Source: an uncultured Eubacteriales bacterium (lineage in GTDB: Bacteria; Bacillota; Clostridia; Oscillospirales; Acutalibacteraceae). Taken from it: a stretch of 64,000 bases of DNA. The notes beneath the pieces were generated by a model. It saw nothing but the letters and a program-made list of their open reading frames with translations. It was not told where the DNA came from and made no database searches. Below are positions 7,681-16,083 of the stretch, one piece after another; within the stretch, counting starts at the first letter, position 1, and each line of letters starts with the position of its first letter. The translations under genes were made by a program, and so were the position numbers. Where the stretch lies: the NCBI GenBank assembly GCA_910584745.1, contig CAJUDG010000002.1:248001-312000 (forward strand), written 5' to 3'.

Positions 7681-8676
7681 ATGCCGGATATCATAACCAC
7701 AGGAGAGCTTCTAATCGACTTTACCCCAGTCAAGGCCCCGGGTGTGGAGAACGCCCTTTGCCCAAATCCCGGCGGCGCGCCGGGGAACGTGGCCGTGCAG
7801 CTTGCAAGGCTGGGGGTCCCGGCGGGGTTCATCGGCAAGGTGGGGGACGACAGCTTTGGCCGCACCCTAAAGGACTGCCTTAATGAAAACGGCGTGGACG
7901 TAAGCGGCGTGGTGGTGGACGAAAATGTGCGCACGACCCTCGCGTTCGTGCACCTGGACAAGGAGGGCGACCGCAGCTTCACCTTCTACCGGGACCCGGG
8001 GGCGGACACCCAGCTTCGGGAGGACGAGGTGGATAAGTCCGCCATAAGGGAGTGCAGGGCCCTGCATTTCGGCTCCCTCTCCCTTACCACCGAGCCCAGC
8101 AGGACCACCACCCTGGACCTTGTGAAGGAGGCCAGGGCCATGGGCAAGATGATCTCCTATGACCCCAACTGGCGTCCGGCCCTCTGGAAGGACGCGGAGA
8201 AGGGGATAGAGGCCATGGGCATGGGCCTTGAGCTCTGCCACGTGCTGAAGATATCCGAGGAGGAGCTGGCCCTTCTTACGGGCACGGACAGCATCGCCGG
8301 GGGCGCGAAGCTCCTGCACGAAAAGGGCGTTGTGCTGGCCATAGTGACCCTGGGCCCGGACGGCTGCGTGTCCTCTCTGAACGGGCGGCTGCGGCACCAC
8401 CCCACATACGACGTGAAGGTGGTGGACACCACCGGCTCCGGGGACAGCTTCTGGGGGGCCTTCCTGTCCCAGCTGATACAGAACGGCTACGACGCGCCGG
8501 AGAAGCTCGAATCCCTCTCCCAGGAGGAGCTCCAGGGCTTCTGCCGCTTCGCCAACGCCGCCGGTTCCATGTGCGCCTCAAAGCCCGGCGGCATCCCGGC
8601 CATCGCCGGGCGGGAGGACATACTGCGGTGCATGGAGGATGTGGACGTGCTTGAGACGGACTTCCGCTTGATGTAA
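7681..8676 (+). CDS. scrK: Fructokinase (PfkB family)
   Basis: 331 residues. PfkB signatures are the N-terminal GELLIDFTP, GGAPGNVAVQLARLG (signature 1) and the C-terminal DTTGSGDSFWGAF, which holds the catalytic base Asp and anion hole. It phosphorylates fructose at the expense of ATP. It lies directly behind the GH32 gene with GAAAGGAAAG upstream of the ATG and a strong terminator after it, making a two-gene sucrose operon. Confidence 0.92.
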   Translation: MPDIITTGELLIDFTPVKAPGVENALCPNPGGAPGNVAVQLARLGVPAGFIGKVGDDSFGRTLKDCLNENGVDVSGVVVDENVRTTLAFVHLDKEGDRSFTFYRDPGADTQLREDEVDKSAIRECRALHFGSLSLTTEPSRTTTLDLVKEARAMGKMISYDPNWRPALWKDAEKGIEAMGMGLELCHVLKISEEELALLTGTDSIAGGAKLLHEKGVVLAIVTLGPDGCVSSLNGRLRHHPTYDVKVVDTTGSGDSFWGAFLSQLIQNGYDAPEKLESLSQEELQGFCRFANAAGSMCASKPGGIPAIAGREDILRCMEDVDVLETDFRLM

Positions 8677-8680
8677 GTAA

Positions 8681-8710
8681 AAAGCGCTCCCCGGAGAAGG
8701 GAGCGCTTTT
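8681..8710 (+). terminator. Bidirectional terminator between fructokinase and CPBP protease genes
   Basis: AAAGCGCTCCC / GGGAGCGCTTTT stem with a 7-nt loop, with A- and T-runs on both sides. Confidence 0.85.
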
Positions 8711-9592
8711 CTATTTCCTTTTCTTATCCAGCCTGAGCATAAGCGCCCCGCCCAAAACAATAAACCCCGCCATACCGATGATCCCCGATGGCTTTGGCCC
8801 CAAGAGGGCGTTATACCCCGCCGCGCAGATAAGCAGCGGAGCCTCCCTTACGGCGTTCACCGCGCCGTGGGCGACGCAGGCGGGCCATATGCTCCCCGAG
8901 CGCAGAGTGAGGTACGACATGAATACCCCCAGGACCGTGGCGAAGACCACCATCATCAGTATGCCCGTAAAGGGCGCGCCGGGGTACTCACCGGTATAGT
9001 TGAGCCCGAAGCATACCAGCGGCGCGTGGGCTATGCCCCAGAGAACGCCGTTCATAAGGACCGCCCTTCTCTCCCCAAGGCCCTCTATGAGCATTGGCAG
9101 AAGATACCCCCGCCAGCCCAGCTCCTCTCCGAAGGCCGCTATGTGGTTCACCACGACCAGCGGCGCTATGAGCGTCAGGACCAGACCCGCGCCTATCACC
9201 TGAGGCAGGGTCACGGCAGGGACCTCCGCCGCCTGGCCGCTGAGTGCAAGCAATTCTGACATATATCCCATGGATAGGTCCAGATCCCCGGGGAACAGCA
9301 GGAAATACAGCGCCGCCCCCGCCATGGTAAGGCCCCCGGGCAGGAGCGCCGCCATAAGGTACTGCCGCCGCGCCCCTTTGATATTGGGACGCAGGAACAT
9401 ACCCGAGCGGTCCCCGGATAGCCGCCTGACTATCAGCGCCGCGAGGGCCGGGAGAAACATGAACAGTACGGATATGCCCAGCATCAGGGGGCCCATAGGC
9501 TCCGCGCCCAGCAGGAAAAGCGGCAGGGTGCACACAAAAACCAGAGCATACTCAACGCCTAAAAAGGCAAGTATCTTACTTCTCCTGCTCAT
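8711..9592 (-). CDS. CPBP-family intramembrane metalloprotease (CAAX/Abi-like)
   Basis: 293 residues with about eight hydrophobic segments. The CPBP (Abi) motifs are present: GEELGWRGYLLP (EExxxR), VLWGIAHAPL (FxxxH-type) and a later CVAHGAVNAV (HxxxN-type). Members include eukaryotic CAAX processing enzymes and, in Firmicutes, proteins tied to bacteriocin maturation or self-immunity. The ATG overlaps the 3' end of the XRE regulator by 17 bp with GGGGGAG just upstream, so the pair is translationally coupled. Confidence 0.88.
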   Translation of the reverse strand: MSRRSKILAFLGVEYALVFVCTLPLFLLGAEPMGPLMLGISVLFMFLPALAALIVRRLSGDRSGMFLRPNIKGARRQYLMAALLPGGLTMAGAALYFLLFPGDLDLSMGYMSELLALSGQAAEVPAVTLPQVIGAGLVLTLIAPLVVVNHIAAFGEELGWRGYLLPMLIEGLGERRAVLMNGVLWGIAHAPLVCFGLNYTGEYPGAPFTGILMMVVFATVLGVFMSYLTLRSGSIWPACVAHGAVNAVREAPLLICAAGYNALLGPKPSGIIGMAGFIVLGGALMLRLDKKRK

Positions 9593-10226
9593 CCGGCTCC
9601 CCCCTGCTCATCACATGCTTACACGCCGTGACCTTCCCGCACTTGGGGCACCTGAGCCACCGCCGGGTGACGGTGTGCGGGCCCCAGATGTACGCCCCCC
9701 AGCTGGGCTTGAAGGTCTCGCCGCAGGCCTTACACTTGAAGTAGCCCGCCTCCCGGTCCATGGCCATGGTGACATACAGCCCCACGGCGAACTGCAAACA
9801 GGCAAAGACCATTATCAGCAGCTTCACCGGCAGGGCGATGACCTCGGCATAGAAGCCCACCAGCAGTACCATGATTATGAGCGTTGCCGTGCAGCTTACC
9901 CCGGTGAACACCGAAAGCCGTATCTTTTTGACGTTTTCCTCCCGCTCTTTCATCAGCGACATGATATTTTCCTCCGCTTTTCTTTGGTAGTCGGCGGCTG
10001 TCAGCCTCTGTCCGGACAGGAGCTCGTTGACGTTTATCCCCAGCTCCCGGCAAAGGGGCATGAGGAGGGATATCTCCGGCAGGCCGGAGCCGCACTCCCA
10101 CTTTGAGACAGTCTTGTCGCTTATCATAAGCTTCTCCGCTAGCTGCCTCTGGGTCAGGCCCAGCTCCTTTCTTATGGACTGTATGAACCTGCCTGTGCGC
10201 TCCTGGTCCAGGGACTCTACGACCAT
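9576..10226 (-). CDS. XRE-family regulator with two TM segments and C-terminal zinc ribbon
   Basis: 216 residues. An HTH_3 domain (about 10-65; LTQRQLAEKLMISDKTVSKW, recognition-helix pattern) is followed by a charged linker, two membrane helices (about 107-126 and 129-150) and a zinc-ribbon-like tail, CKACGETF...RCPKCGKV. Membrane-tethered XRE proteins of this layout are frequent in Clostridia beside small membrane proteins or proteases. The ATG at 10226 has AAGGAGG 7 bases upstream. It probably controls itself and the coupled CPBP protease; the signal is unknown. Confidence 0.85.
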   Translation of the reverse strand: MVVESLDQERTGRFIQSIRKELGLTQRQLAEKLMISDKTVSKWECGSGLPEISLLMPLCRELGINVNELLSGQRLTAADYQRKAEENIMSLMKEREENVKKIRLSVFTGVSCTATLIIMVLLVGFYAEVIALPVKLLIMVFACLQFAVGLYVTMAMDREAGYFKCKACGETFKPSWGAYIWGPHTVTRRWLRCPKCGKVTACKHVMSRGEPDEQEK

Positions 10227-10265
10227 ATGACCGCCTCCTTCGTGTGAAAGTATAGAATAAACGGC

Positions 10266-10324
10266 TGAAAAAGGGAACCCACAGGCCGTAGAACCGCCCA
10301 AAAACAAGGGTCTACGGCCCGTGG
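10266..10324 (-). terminator. Terminator of the hydrolase-lepA-hemW operon
   Basis: Long 14-bp arms (10279-10292 and 10311-10324, one mismatch) with an 18-nt loop, then GTTCCCTTTTT on the minus strand. Confidence 0.85.
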
Positions 10325-10327
10325 AGT

Positions 10328-11428
10328 TCAGTCTAAAAGCCTTGAGAGCAGGGCGTTGGACACCAAAAAGCCCTCCGGCGTAAATCTTACCCTGTCGGGG
10401 CGGACCTCCACCAGGCTTCCCGGACAGCCGAGCACCCGCCCGCGTATCTTGGAGAACAGCTCCCTGCCGCCCTCCCCGAAGCGCCGGACGCACTCATTCT
10501 CAATAAGCCCCCTCGAGAGCCGCAGGTTCAGCATGGCGAACTCCCCCGGAGCGCCCCCAGGGCCGTCGTCCACGGGCCCGTCCCCCCGAAGGTAGCCTTC
10601 AAGGTCACGCCCCCAGTAAAAGCGCCGCCCCTCATAAAAGGAGTGGGCCGCCGGGCCCAACCCCAGGTACTCATCACACCGCCAGTAGCAGAGGTTATGC
10701 CTGCTCTCAAAGCCGGGCTTTGAGAAATTGCTTATCTCATACTGCAAATATCCAAGCTCGGAAAGCCGCTCAACCGCAAAAAGGTATTGCCCGGCGGTCT
10801 CGTCGTCGTCCGGCAGCACAAGCCTCCGGGAGGCAAACGGCGTGCCCGGCTCCACCTTCAGGATATACGCCGAGATATGTTCCGGCGAGAGCTCCGCCGC
10901 AAAGCTTATGCTCCTCTCAAGGCTTTCCCTTGTGCTCCCTGGCAGGGCAAGCATCAGATCAAGGGAAATATTGGAAAAGCCAGCTGCCCTCGCGGCTTCC
11001 ACGGCCCGCCGGACCTCATCCGGGCCGTGCCTTCGGCCCAATAGGGAAAGCTCATCAGTATTTGCCGACTGCATACCCATGGAGAGCCTGTTAAATCCGG
11101 CGCTGTATAGCTGTGAGAAAAATTCTCCGCTTACCCCTGTAGGGTTAACTTCGCAGCTCACCTCCGCCCCCGGGGAGAGGCGAAAATGCCTGTTTACACC
11201 CTCCAAAAGCTCCCCAAGGCGTCCAGCGCCTATGACGCTGGGCGTGCCGCCGCCAAAGTACACAGTACCCACTTCTTGGGCACAGTTGCCGCTGCACCGT
11301 GCCATGAGCTCCAGCGTGCGCGAAACGTACCTGTCCACCGTTCCCTCGTCCGGAGAGACAGAGTAAAAGTCACAGTAAGGACACTTCCCCCGGCAGAAGG
11401 GCACGTGTATATAGAGCCCCATGCCCAT
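10328..11428 (-). CDS. hemW: Radical SAM heme chaperone HemW
   Basis: 366 residues. The radical-SAM CxxxCxxC motif with the HemN/HemW flavour is at the N-terminus (HVPFCRGKCPYCDFYS). YFGGGTPS and SLDLMLALPGSTRES are further family motifs, and a HemN C-terminal domain is present. The family, long annotated as oxygen-independent coproporphyrinogen oxidase, inserts heme into respiratory proteins. It follows lepA by one base, with GGAGG of its ribosome site inside the lepA end. The lepA-hemW order is usual in Firmicutes. Confidence 0.95.
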   Translation of the reverse strand: MGMGLYIHVPFCRGKCPYCDFYSVSPDEGTVDRYVSRTLELMARCSGNCAQEVGTVYFGGGTPSVIGAGRLGELLEGVNRHFRLSPGAEVSCEVNPTGVSGEFFSQLYSAGFNRLSMGMQSANTDELSLLGRRHGPDEVRRAVEAARAAGFSNISLDLMLALPGSTRESLERSISFAAELSPEHISAYILKVEPGTPFASRRLVLPDDDETAGQYLFAVERLSELGYLQYEISNFSKPGFESRHNLCYWRCDEYLGLGPAAHSFYEGRRFYWGRDLEGYLRGDGPVDDGPGGAPGEFAMLNLRLSRGLIENECVRRFGEGGRELFSKIRGRVLGCPGSLVEVRPDRVRFTPEGFLVSNALLSRLLD

Positions 11429-11429
11429 T

Positions 11430-13232
11430 TTATTCCTCCAGCTTCAGCACGGCCATAAAGGCCTCCTGGGGCACCTCCACGGTGCCCAGCTGGCGCATAC
11501 GCTTCTTGCCCTCCTTCTGCTTTTCCAGCAGCTTCTTCTTTCTGGTGATGTCGCCGCCGTAGCACTTGGCCAGCACGTCCTTTCTGAGGGCCTTCACCGT
11601 CTCCCGGGCGATTATCTTCCCGCCGATACACGCCTGGATGGGCACCTCAAAGAGCTGGCGGGGGATATTCTCCTTGAGCTTTTCCGTCATCTTCCTGGCC
11701 CTTGGGTACGCCTTGTCCGTGTGCAGGATAAAGGACAGCGCGTCCACGGTCTCGCCGTTTAAGAGTATGTCCAGCTTCACAAGCTTCGACTCCCTATATC
11801 CCAGAAGCTCATAGTCGAAGCTTGCATAGCCTCTGGTGCGGGACTTCAAGGCGTCGAAGAAGTCGTATATTATCTCGTTCAACGGCAGCTCATAGTGTAT
11901 GTCCACCCGGTCCGTGTCCAGGTATTTCATATCCATAAAGGTCCCCCTCCGCTCCTGGCAGAGCTCCATGATACTGCCCACATACTCCGCCGGGGAGTAG
12001 ATATGCGCGTTGGTGATGGGCTCCTGGGCCCCGGCTATAGTGGCGGGGTCGGGGTAGTTGGTGGGGTTGTCGATGGTGAGCTCGGTGCCGTCGGTCTTCC
12101 TTATCTTATAGACAACGCTGGGGGCGGTGGTGATAAGGTCCAGGTTATATTCCCGCTCAAGGCGCTCCTGGATTATCTCCATGTGCAGAAGCCCCAAGAA
12201 TCCGCACCGAAAGCCAAAGCCCAAAGCCACTGAGGTCTCCGGCTCGAAGGTAAGAGACGCGTCGTTCAGCTGAAGCTTCTCCAAAGCATCCCTAAGGTCC
12301 GTATAGTGTGCCCCATCGGCGGGGTAAATGCCGCAGTACACCATGGGCTGCACGGCCCTATATCCGGGCAAAGCCTCCTCTGCCGGGCGCTCCGAGAGGG
12401 TCACCGTATCGCCGACTCTGGCCTGGCGCACGTCCTTGATGGAGGCCGCGATATAGCCCACCTCCCCGGCGTAAAGGGCCTCGGCGGGCTCAAGAGAGGT
12501 GGCCCGCAGGAAGCCGCACTCCACCACCTGGAACTCCCCGCCGGTGGCCATCATGCGTATTGTGTCCCCGGTCCTCACCGTGCCGTCCTTCACCCGCACA
12601 TAGACTATAACGCCCCTATAGGGGTCGTAGTAGGAGTCGAAGATAAGGGCCTTAAGGGGCGCGTTCTCGTCCCCCTGGGGGGCGGGAATATCGCTGACTA
12701 TCCGCTCCATGACCTCGTCAATATTTATGCCGTTCTTGGCCGAAATTCTCGGCGCGTCCATGGCCGGTATGCCTATCACGTCCTCTATCTCATGGCAGAC
12801 CCGCTCGGGGTCGGCGCTGATGAGGTCTATCTTGTTCACCACAGGCACTATCTCCAGCCCCGCGTCCACGGCCAGATAGGTGTTTGCCAAGGTCTGCGCC
12901 TCTATCCCCTGTGACGAGTCCACCACCAGCACCGCCCCCTCGCAGGCCGCCAGGGACCGGGAGACCTCATAGTTGAAGTCCACGTGCCCGGGGGTGTCTA
13001 TCAGGTTGAAGACGTAGTCCTGCCCGTCCTTTGCGGAATAGACAAGGGTGACGGCGTGGGCCTTTATGGTTATGCCCCGCTCCCGCTCCAGGTCCATATT
13101 GTCCAAAAGCTGGTCCTCCATCTCCCGAAGGGGCACGGCGCTGGTCTGCTCCAGTATCCTGTCCGCAAGGGTGCTCTTTCCGTGGTCGATATGGGCCACT
13201 ATGCTGAAATTGCGTATTCTGCTCTTGTCCAT
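11430..13232 (-). CDS. lepA: Elongation factor 4 (LepA)
   Basis: 600 residues, full length. The GTPase motifs are present: HIDHGKSTLADR (G1), DTPGHVDF (G3) and NKID (G4). FGFRCGFLGLLHMEI and the LepA C-terminal domain follow. EF4 helps ribosomes during stress and initiation. GAAGGAG precedes the ATG; the hydrolase gene ends 25 bp upstream, so all three genes form one operon ending at 10266. Confidence 0.98.
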   Translation of the reverse strand: MDKSRIRNFSIVAHIDHGKSTLADRILEQTSAVPLREMEDQLLDNMDLERERGITIKAHAVTLVYSAKDGQDYVFNLIDTPGHVDFNYEVSRSLAACEGAVLVVDSSQGIEAQTLANTYLAVDAGLEIVPVVNKIDLISADPERVCHEIEDVIGIPAMDAPRISAKNGINIDEVMERIVSDIPAPQGDENAPLKALIFDSYYDPYRGVIVYVRVKDGTVRTGDTIRMMATGGEFQVVECGFLRATSLEPAEALYAGEVGYIAASIKDVRQARVGDTVTLSERPAEEALPGYRAVQPMVYCGIYPADGAHYTDLRDALEKLQLNDASLTFEPETSVALGFGFRCGFLGLLHMEIIQERLEREYNLDLITTAPSVVYKIRKTDGTELTIDNPTNYPDPATIAGAQEPITNAHIYSPAEYVGSIMELCQERRGTFMDMKYLDTDRVDIHYELPLNEIIYDFFDALKSRTRGYASFDYELLGYRESKLVKLDILLNGETVDALSFILHTDKAYPRARKMTEKLKENIPRQLFEVPIQACIGGKIIARETVKALRKDVLAKCYGGDITRKKKLLEKQKEGKKRMRQLGTVEVPQEAFMAVLKLEE

Positions 13233-13257
13233 TATCTATACTCTCCTTCTATAGCCG

Positions 13258-14046
13258 TCATTCGTTAAAGAACCGGCTTATCCTCGAGTTAAAGTCCTTT
13301 GCCTCCTCATAGGCGGCATGTCCCAGACCCTCGTACATGTAAAGCTCACAGCCCAAAGCCCCCGCTATCTCCCGGGACGCTTCGCCCGTAAGCACCTTGT
13401 CCTCCATGCCGCCCAGCACCAGCACGGGGCATTTTATCCTGTCAAGCTCCGGGTATGAGCTGCAGGTCAGGCAGGCTCTTGCCAGGTTTATAAAGCGCAG
13501 GGCGTCCCTCTCCTTGGGCCTCGTCAGTCTGGAGACCGCCGGGAACAGCCAGCCGTACCTCTTTATATATTGCCCGGAGTACATCCTCAGGAGCATATCC
13601 CTCACAATAGCACCATAGTCCCCAGCCCCGGCCATCCTTATCCAGCCGTTTACGGCCTCTTCCATAACCGGGTTTACCCTCGCGGCCGTGACCCCCAGCG
13701 CCAGCCTTCGCACAAGCTTTGGATAATATATAGCGAGATACTGGGCGATCATGCCCCCCTGGGAAACGCCGAACACGTCCGCGCCGGAAAGCCCCAGCCG
13801 CTCCATCGCATAGGCCGTGTCGTCCGCCATATCCCGGACAGTGTACCCCTCAGGGACCTCATTCTTCTTGTCTATCACATAGACCCTGTGGCTTTTCCCG
13901 AACTCTCTGTACATATACCTCAGCGCCGGCGCCGCTCCCTTGACCCGCTGGAAACTGAGCCCGGGGAGCATCACCAGGGGCCTGCTGCCCCTGCCGAAGC
14001 TTACACAGTCGATGGACGTGCCGTCCTTTTGAATGGTATGGACCAT
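13258..14046 (-). CDS. Alpha/beta hydrolase of unknown substrate
   Basis: 262 residues, compact cytoplasmic alpha/beta hydrolase. The nucleophile elbow is GVSQGG; the oxyanion region is LVMLPGLSF; the C-terminal GHAAYEEAKDF holds the probable catalytic His, and VLGGMEDK the Asp. This overall form is close to BioH/3-oxoadipate enol-lactonase-like hydrolases, but no specific substrate can be read. AAGGAGG lies 6 bases upstream of the ATG. First gene of the operon with lepA and hemW. Confidence 0.85.
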   Translation of the reverse strand: MVHTIQKDGTSIDCVSFGRGSRPLVMLPGLSFQRVKGAAPALRYMYREFGKSHRVYVIDKKNEVPEGYTVRDMADDTAYAMERLGLSGADVFGVSQGGMIAQYLAIYYPKLVRRLALGVTAARVNPVMEEAVNGWIRMAGAGDYGAIVRDMLLRMYSGQYIKRYGWLFPAVSRLTRPKERDALRFINLARACLTCSSYPELDRIKCPVLVLGGMEDKVLTGEASREIAGALGCELYMYEGLGHAAYEEAKDFNSRISRFFNE

Positions 14047-14085
14047 GGGCGCCTCCTTGCGAAATTAAAGGTTTGGCCATAGGGG

Positions 14086-14113
14086 TTGACATTTGCCCGT
14101 AAGGTGGTATAAT
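14086..14113 (+). promoter_or_regulatory. Promoter of the putative antitoxin RNA of locus 1
   Basis: TTGACA (14086-14091), 16-bp spacer, TATAAT (14108-14113), pointing right into the 3' end of the hydrophobic-peptide gene. No coding gene begins downstream on this strand before glyS, which has its own promoter. Confidence 0.75.
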
Positions 14114-14118
14114 ATACA

Positions 14119-14152
14119 TATAAAAGGGCAGCTGCCGCTTGACGGTCAGCCC
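14119..14152 (-). terminator. Terminator of the toxin mRNA, locus 1
   Basis: Minus-strand GGGC...CCG-TCAAG-CGG...GCCC stem followed by TTTTATAT. The central GACCGTCAAGCGGC closely resembles the terminator of locus 2 at 26601-26639. Confidence 0.65.
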
Positions 14153-14220
14153 AAAGTTTTATGACTTAAGGACCAAATGAGCTGACCGCTCGGCTGCTAT
14201 CCGGGCGGTCAGCTCGCTTT
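14120..14220 (+). ncRNA. Putative cis-antisense antitoxin RNA, locus 1
   Basis: RNA predicted to start about 7 bases after the 14108-14113 box. It would be complementary to the end of the peptide ORF, its stop-codon stem and its terminator. The 3' end is uncertain: either after the perfect stem at 14179-14215 or at the stronger hairpin plus T-run at 14418-14455. The position is typical of type I antitoxins. Confidence 0.5.
14179..14215. other. Perfect 11-bp stem with 15-nt loop containing the peptide stop codon
   Basis: GAGCTGACCGC (14179-14189) and GCGGTCAGCTC (14205-14215) pair without mismatch. On the minus strand the TGA stop lies in the 5' arm. The corresponding stem at 26548-26580 also carries the stop codon in its 5' arm and also has a 15-nt loop. 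Confidence 0.8.
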
Positions 14221-14292
14221 CAGAGGAAAGAAGTAGAGCACAATAAGCGCGATAAGTAAAAATACCAATACCCGCAGTAAAATCTTTCCCAT
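14209..14292 (-). CDS. 27-residue hydrophobic peptide, putative type I toxin
   Basis: The peptide opens MGKILLRVLVFLLIALIVLY and ends FFPLKAS. One membrane-spanning helix is flanked by a Lys/Arg-bearing N-terminus and a short Lys-containing tail. An unusually good AGGGAGGTGA site lies 6-7 bases upstream. The mRNA would start near 14449 from a consensus promoter, giving an approximately 156-nt 5' leader beginning with a hairpin, a common feature of type I toxin mRNAs. A convergent consensus promoter lies beyond its 3' end. I do not recognise the peptide family. Toxin activity is inferred from size, hydrophobicity and locus layout. Confidence 0.65.
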   Translation of the reverse strand: MGKILLRVLVFLLIALIVLYFFPLKAS

Positions 14293-14417
14293 CAGCTTCA
14301 CCTCCCTTCGATATGATCTCTGGGTAGGATGAACCACCCCCTTTCGGAGATGGGCTGTTCAGTAAACGCACTTTAGAACTGCGTTAACTATACCGCCAAC
14401 CGCGGCAGCGCCCCGGA

Positions 14418-14455
14418 CCCCTGCGTTTTCATGACGAAATACGCGGGGCTTTTTT
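14418..14455 (+). terminator. Hairpin plus T-run; rightward terminator and 5' hairpin of the toxin mRNA
   Basis: CCCCTGCGT / ACGCGGGG stem then TTTTTT. On the plus strand it can end antisense transcripts before glyS. On the minus strand the same inverted repeat is the first thing transcribed from the toxin promoter, so it would cap the 5' end of the toxin mRNA. Confidence 0.7.
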
Positions 14456-14484
14456 ATTATAACCGCTTCCCCTGTCCGTGTCAA
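14456..14484 (-). promoter_or_regulatory. Consensus promoter of the locus 1 toxin gene
   Basis: TTGACA (14484-14479), 17-bp spacer, TATAAT (14461-14456): a perfect SigmaA promoter. Confidence 0.8.
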
Positions 14485-14525
14485 CGCGCCCCATAAGGGA
14501 AAATTGCAAAAACCTCACGTTTTCC

Positions 14526-14554
14526 TTGCAAATCACGCCGGGATTTGGTAAAAT
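14526..14554 (+). promoter_or_regulatory. glyS promoter
   Basis: TTGCAA (14526-14531), 17-bp spacer, TAAAAT (14549-14554). The 5' leader is only about 25 nt, so there is no room for a T-box. Confidence 0.65.
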
Positions 14555-14583
14555 ACTGGTATGTTAAAGAGAGAAAGGACGTA

Positions 14584-15990
14584 ATGACTATGCAGCATAC
14601 TGACAAGACCATGGACATGATAACCGGCCTTTGCAAGACCCGGGGCTTTATCTTCCCGGGAAGCGATATATATGGGGGCCTTGCCAACACCTGGGACTAC
14701 GGACCTCTGGGCTCCCGGCTCAAGAACAACATTAAAGACACCTGGCGCAAGCGCTTTATCCAGGAGCGCCGCAGCTCCTTCGAGGTGGACGCGGACATCC
14801 TCATGCACCCGAGAGTCTGGGAGGCCAGCGGCCATGTCCAGAGCTTCTCTGACCCGCTCCTTGACTGCAAGGAGTGCAAGATGCGCCATAGGGCCGACAA
14901 CCTCATCGACGACTTCGACCCCGAGGCCCACGCCGACGGCATGACCAAGGAGGAGATGTTCCAGTATATCAAGGACCACCACATCCCCTGCCCCAACTGC
15001 GGCAAGCACAATTTTACCGACATCCGGGAGTTCAACCTGATGTTCCAGACCTTCAGGGGCGTCACAAACGACAATAAGTCCGTTATCTATCTGCGCCCCG
15101 AAAACGCCCAGGGCGAGTATGTGAACTTCCTCAATGTCCAGCGGACCATGCGGGCAAAGCTGCCCTTTTCCATCGGCCAGATTGGCAAGGCCTTCAGAAA
15201 CGAGATAACCCCCGGCAACTTCACCTTCCGCACCATCGAGTTCGAGCAGATGGAGTTCCAGACCTTCTGCAAGAAGGGCGACGACGAGGAGCTGTATTTG
15301 TACTTCAAGGAGTACGGCAGGAAATACTTCGAGGACCTGGGGCTCCCCGCCGAGCGCCTTCGCTTCCACGACCACGAGAAGCTTGCCCACTACGCCAAGG
15401 CCGCCTGCGATATAGAGTACCTGTTCCCCTTCGGCTGGGGGGAGATAAACGGCACCCATAACCGCACGGACTTCGACCTTACCCGCCACCAGGAGTACAG
15501 CGGCCAGAAGATGGACTACCTGGACCCGGAGACAAACGAGAAGTTCATCCCCTATATCATCGAGAGCACCTACGGCCTGGACCGCACCGTGCTGGCCGTG
15601 CTCTCAGAGGCCTACGACGTGGAGATGCTGGACGAGGCGAAAAACGACAGCCGCGTGGTCCTGCACCTGAAGCCCTGCATCGCCCCCTATAAGGCCGCGG
15701 TGCTGCCCCTCTCCAAGAAGCTCTCCCCCAAAGCTTTGGAGGTCTACGACCAGCTCTCAAAGCACACCATGGCCGACTTCGACGAGACCGGCTCCATCGG
15801 CAAGCGCTACCGCCGCCAGGACGAGATAGGCACGCCCCTGTGCGTCACCATCGACTTCGAGACCGTTGGGGACAGCGAGAAGCCCGCCGACGACTGCGTC
15901 ACCGTCCGCGAGCGGGACAGCATGGCCCAGGAGAGGGTGCCCATCGAGGGACTGGAGAGGTATATCAAAGATAAGATAGGCGAATTCTAA
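14584..15990 (+). CDS. glyS: Glycyl-tRNA synthetase (dimeric, single-chain type)
   Basis: 468 residues. Class II synthetase motif 2 (FRNEITPGNFTFR) and motif 3 (ESTYGLDRTVLAVL) are present, plus the GlyRS signatures PGSDIYGGLANTWDYGPLG and FEQMEFQTF. A C-terminal anticodon-binding domain carries GSIGKRYRRQDEIGTPLC. This is the alpha2 type, not the alpha2-beta2 GlyQ/GlyS type. The start at 14584 has AGAAAGGA 5 bases upstream; ATG 14590 is a possible alternative. It lies between the toxin promoter and a lipoprotein gene. Confidence 0.97.
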   Translation: MTMQHTDKTMDMITGLCKTRGFIFPGSDIYGGLANTWDYGPLGSRLKNNIKDTWRKRFIQERRSSFEVDADILMHPRVWEASGHVQSFSDPLLDCKECKMRHRADNLIDDFDPEAHADGMTKEEMFQYIKDHHIPCPNCGKHNFTDIREFNLMFQTFRGVTNDNKSVIYLRPENAQGEYVNFLNVQRTMRAKLPFSIGQIGKAFRNEITPGNFTFRTIEFEQMEFQTFCKKGDDEELYLYFKEYGRKYFEDLGLPAERLRFHDHEKLAHYAKAACDIEYLFPFGWGEINGTHNRTDFDLTRHQEYSGQKMDYLDPETNEKFIPYIIESTYGLDRTVLAVLSEAYDVEMLDEAKNDSRVVLHLKPCIAPYKAAVLPLSKKLSPKALEVYDQLSKHTMADFDETGSIGKRYRRQDEIGTPLCVTIDFETVGDSEKPADDCVTVRERDSMAQERVPIEGLERYIKDKIGEF

Positions 15991-16083
15991 AATATTTTCA
16001 AAAAAGCTGTGACCGGCAGGGCCCCAATGCCGATTATATGTATAGAGACAGTCTATACTATAATTTGGAAAGGCGTGAAGGTC

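Noticed and set aside
14100..14583. T-box or other riboswitch for glyS
   Set aside because: The glyS promoter at 14526-14554 leaves only a short leader; the hairpins upstream belong to the convergent peptide locus, and no T-box core sequence is seen.
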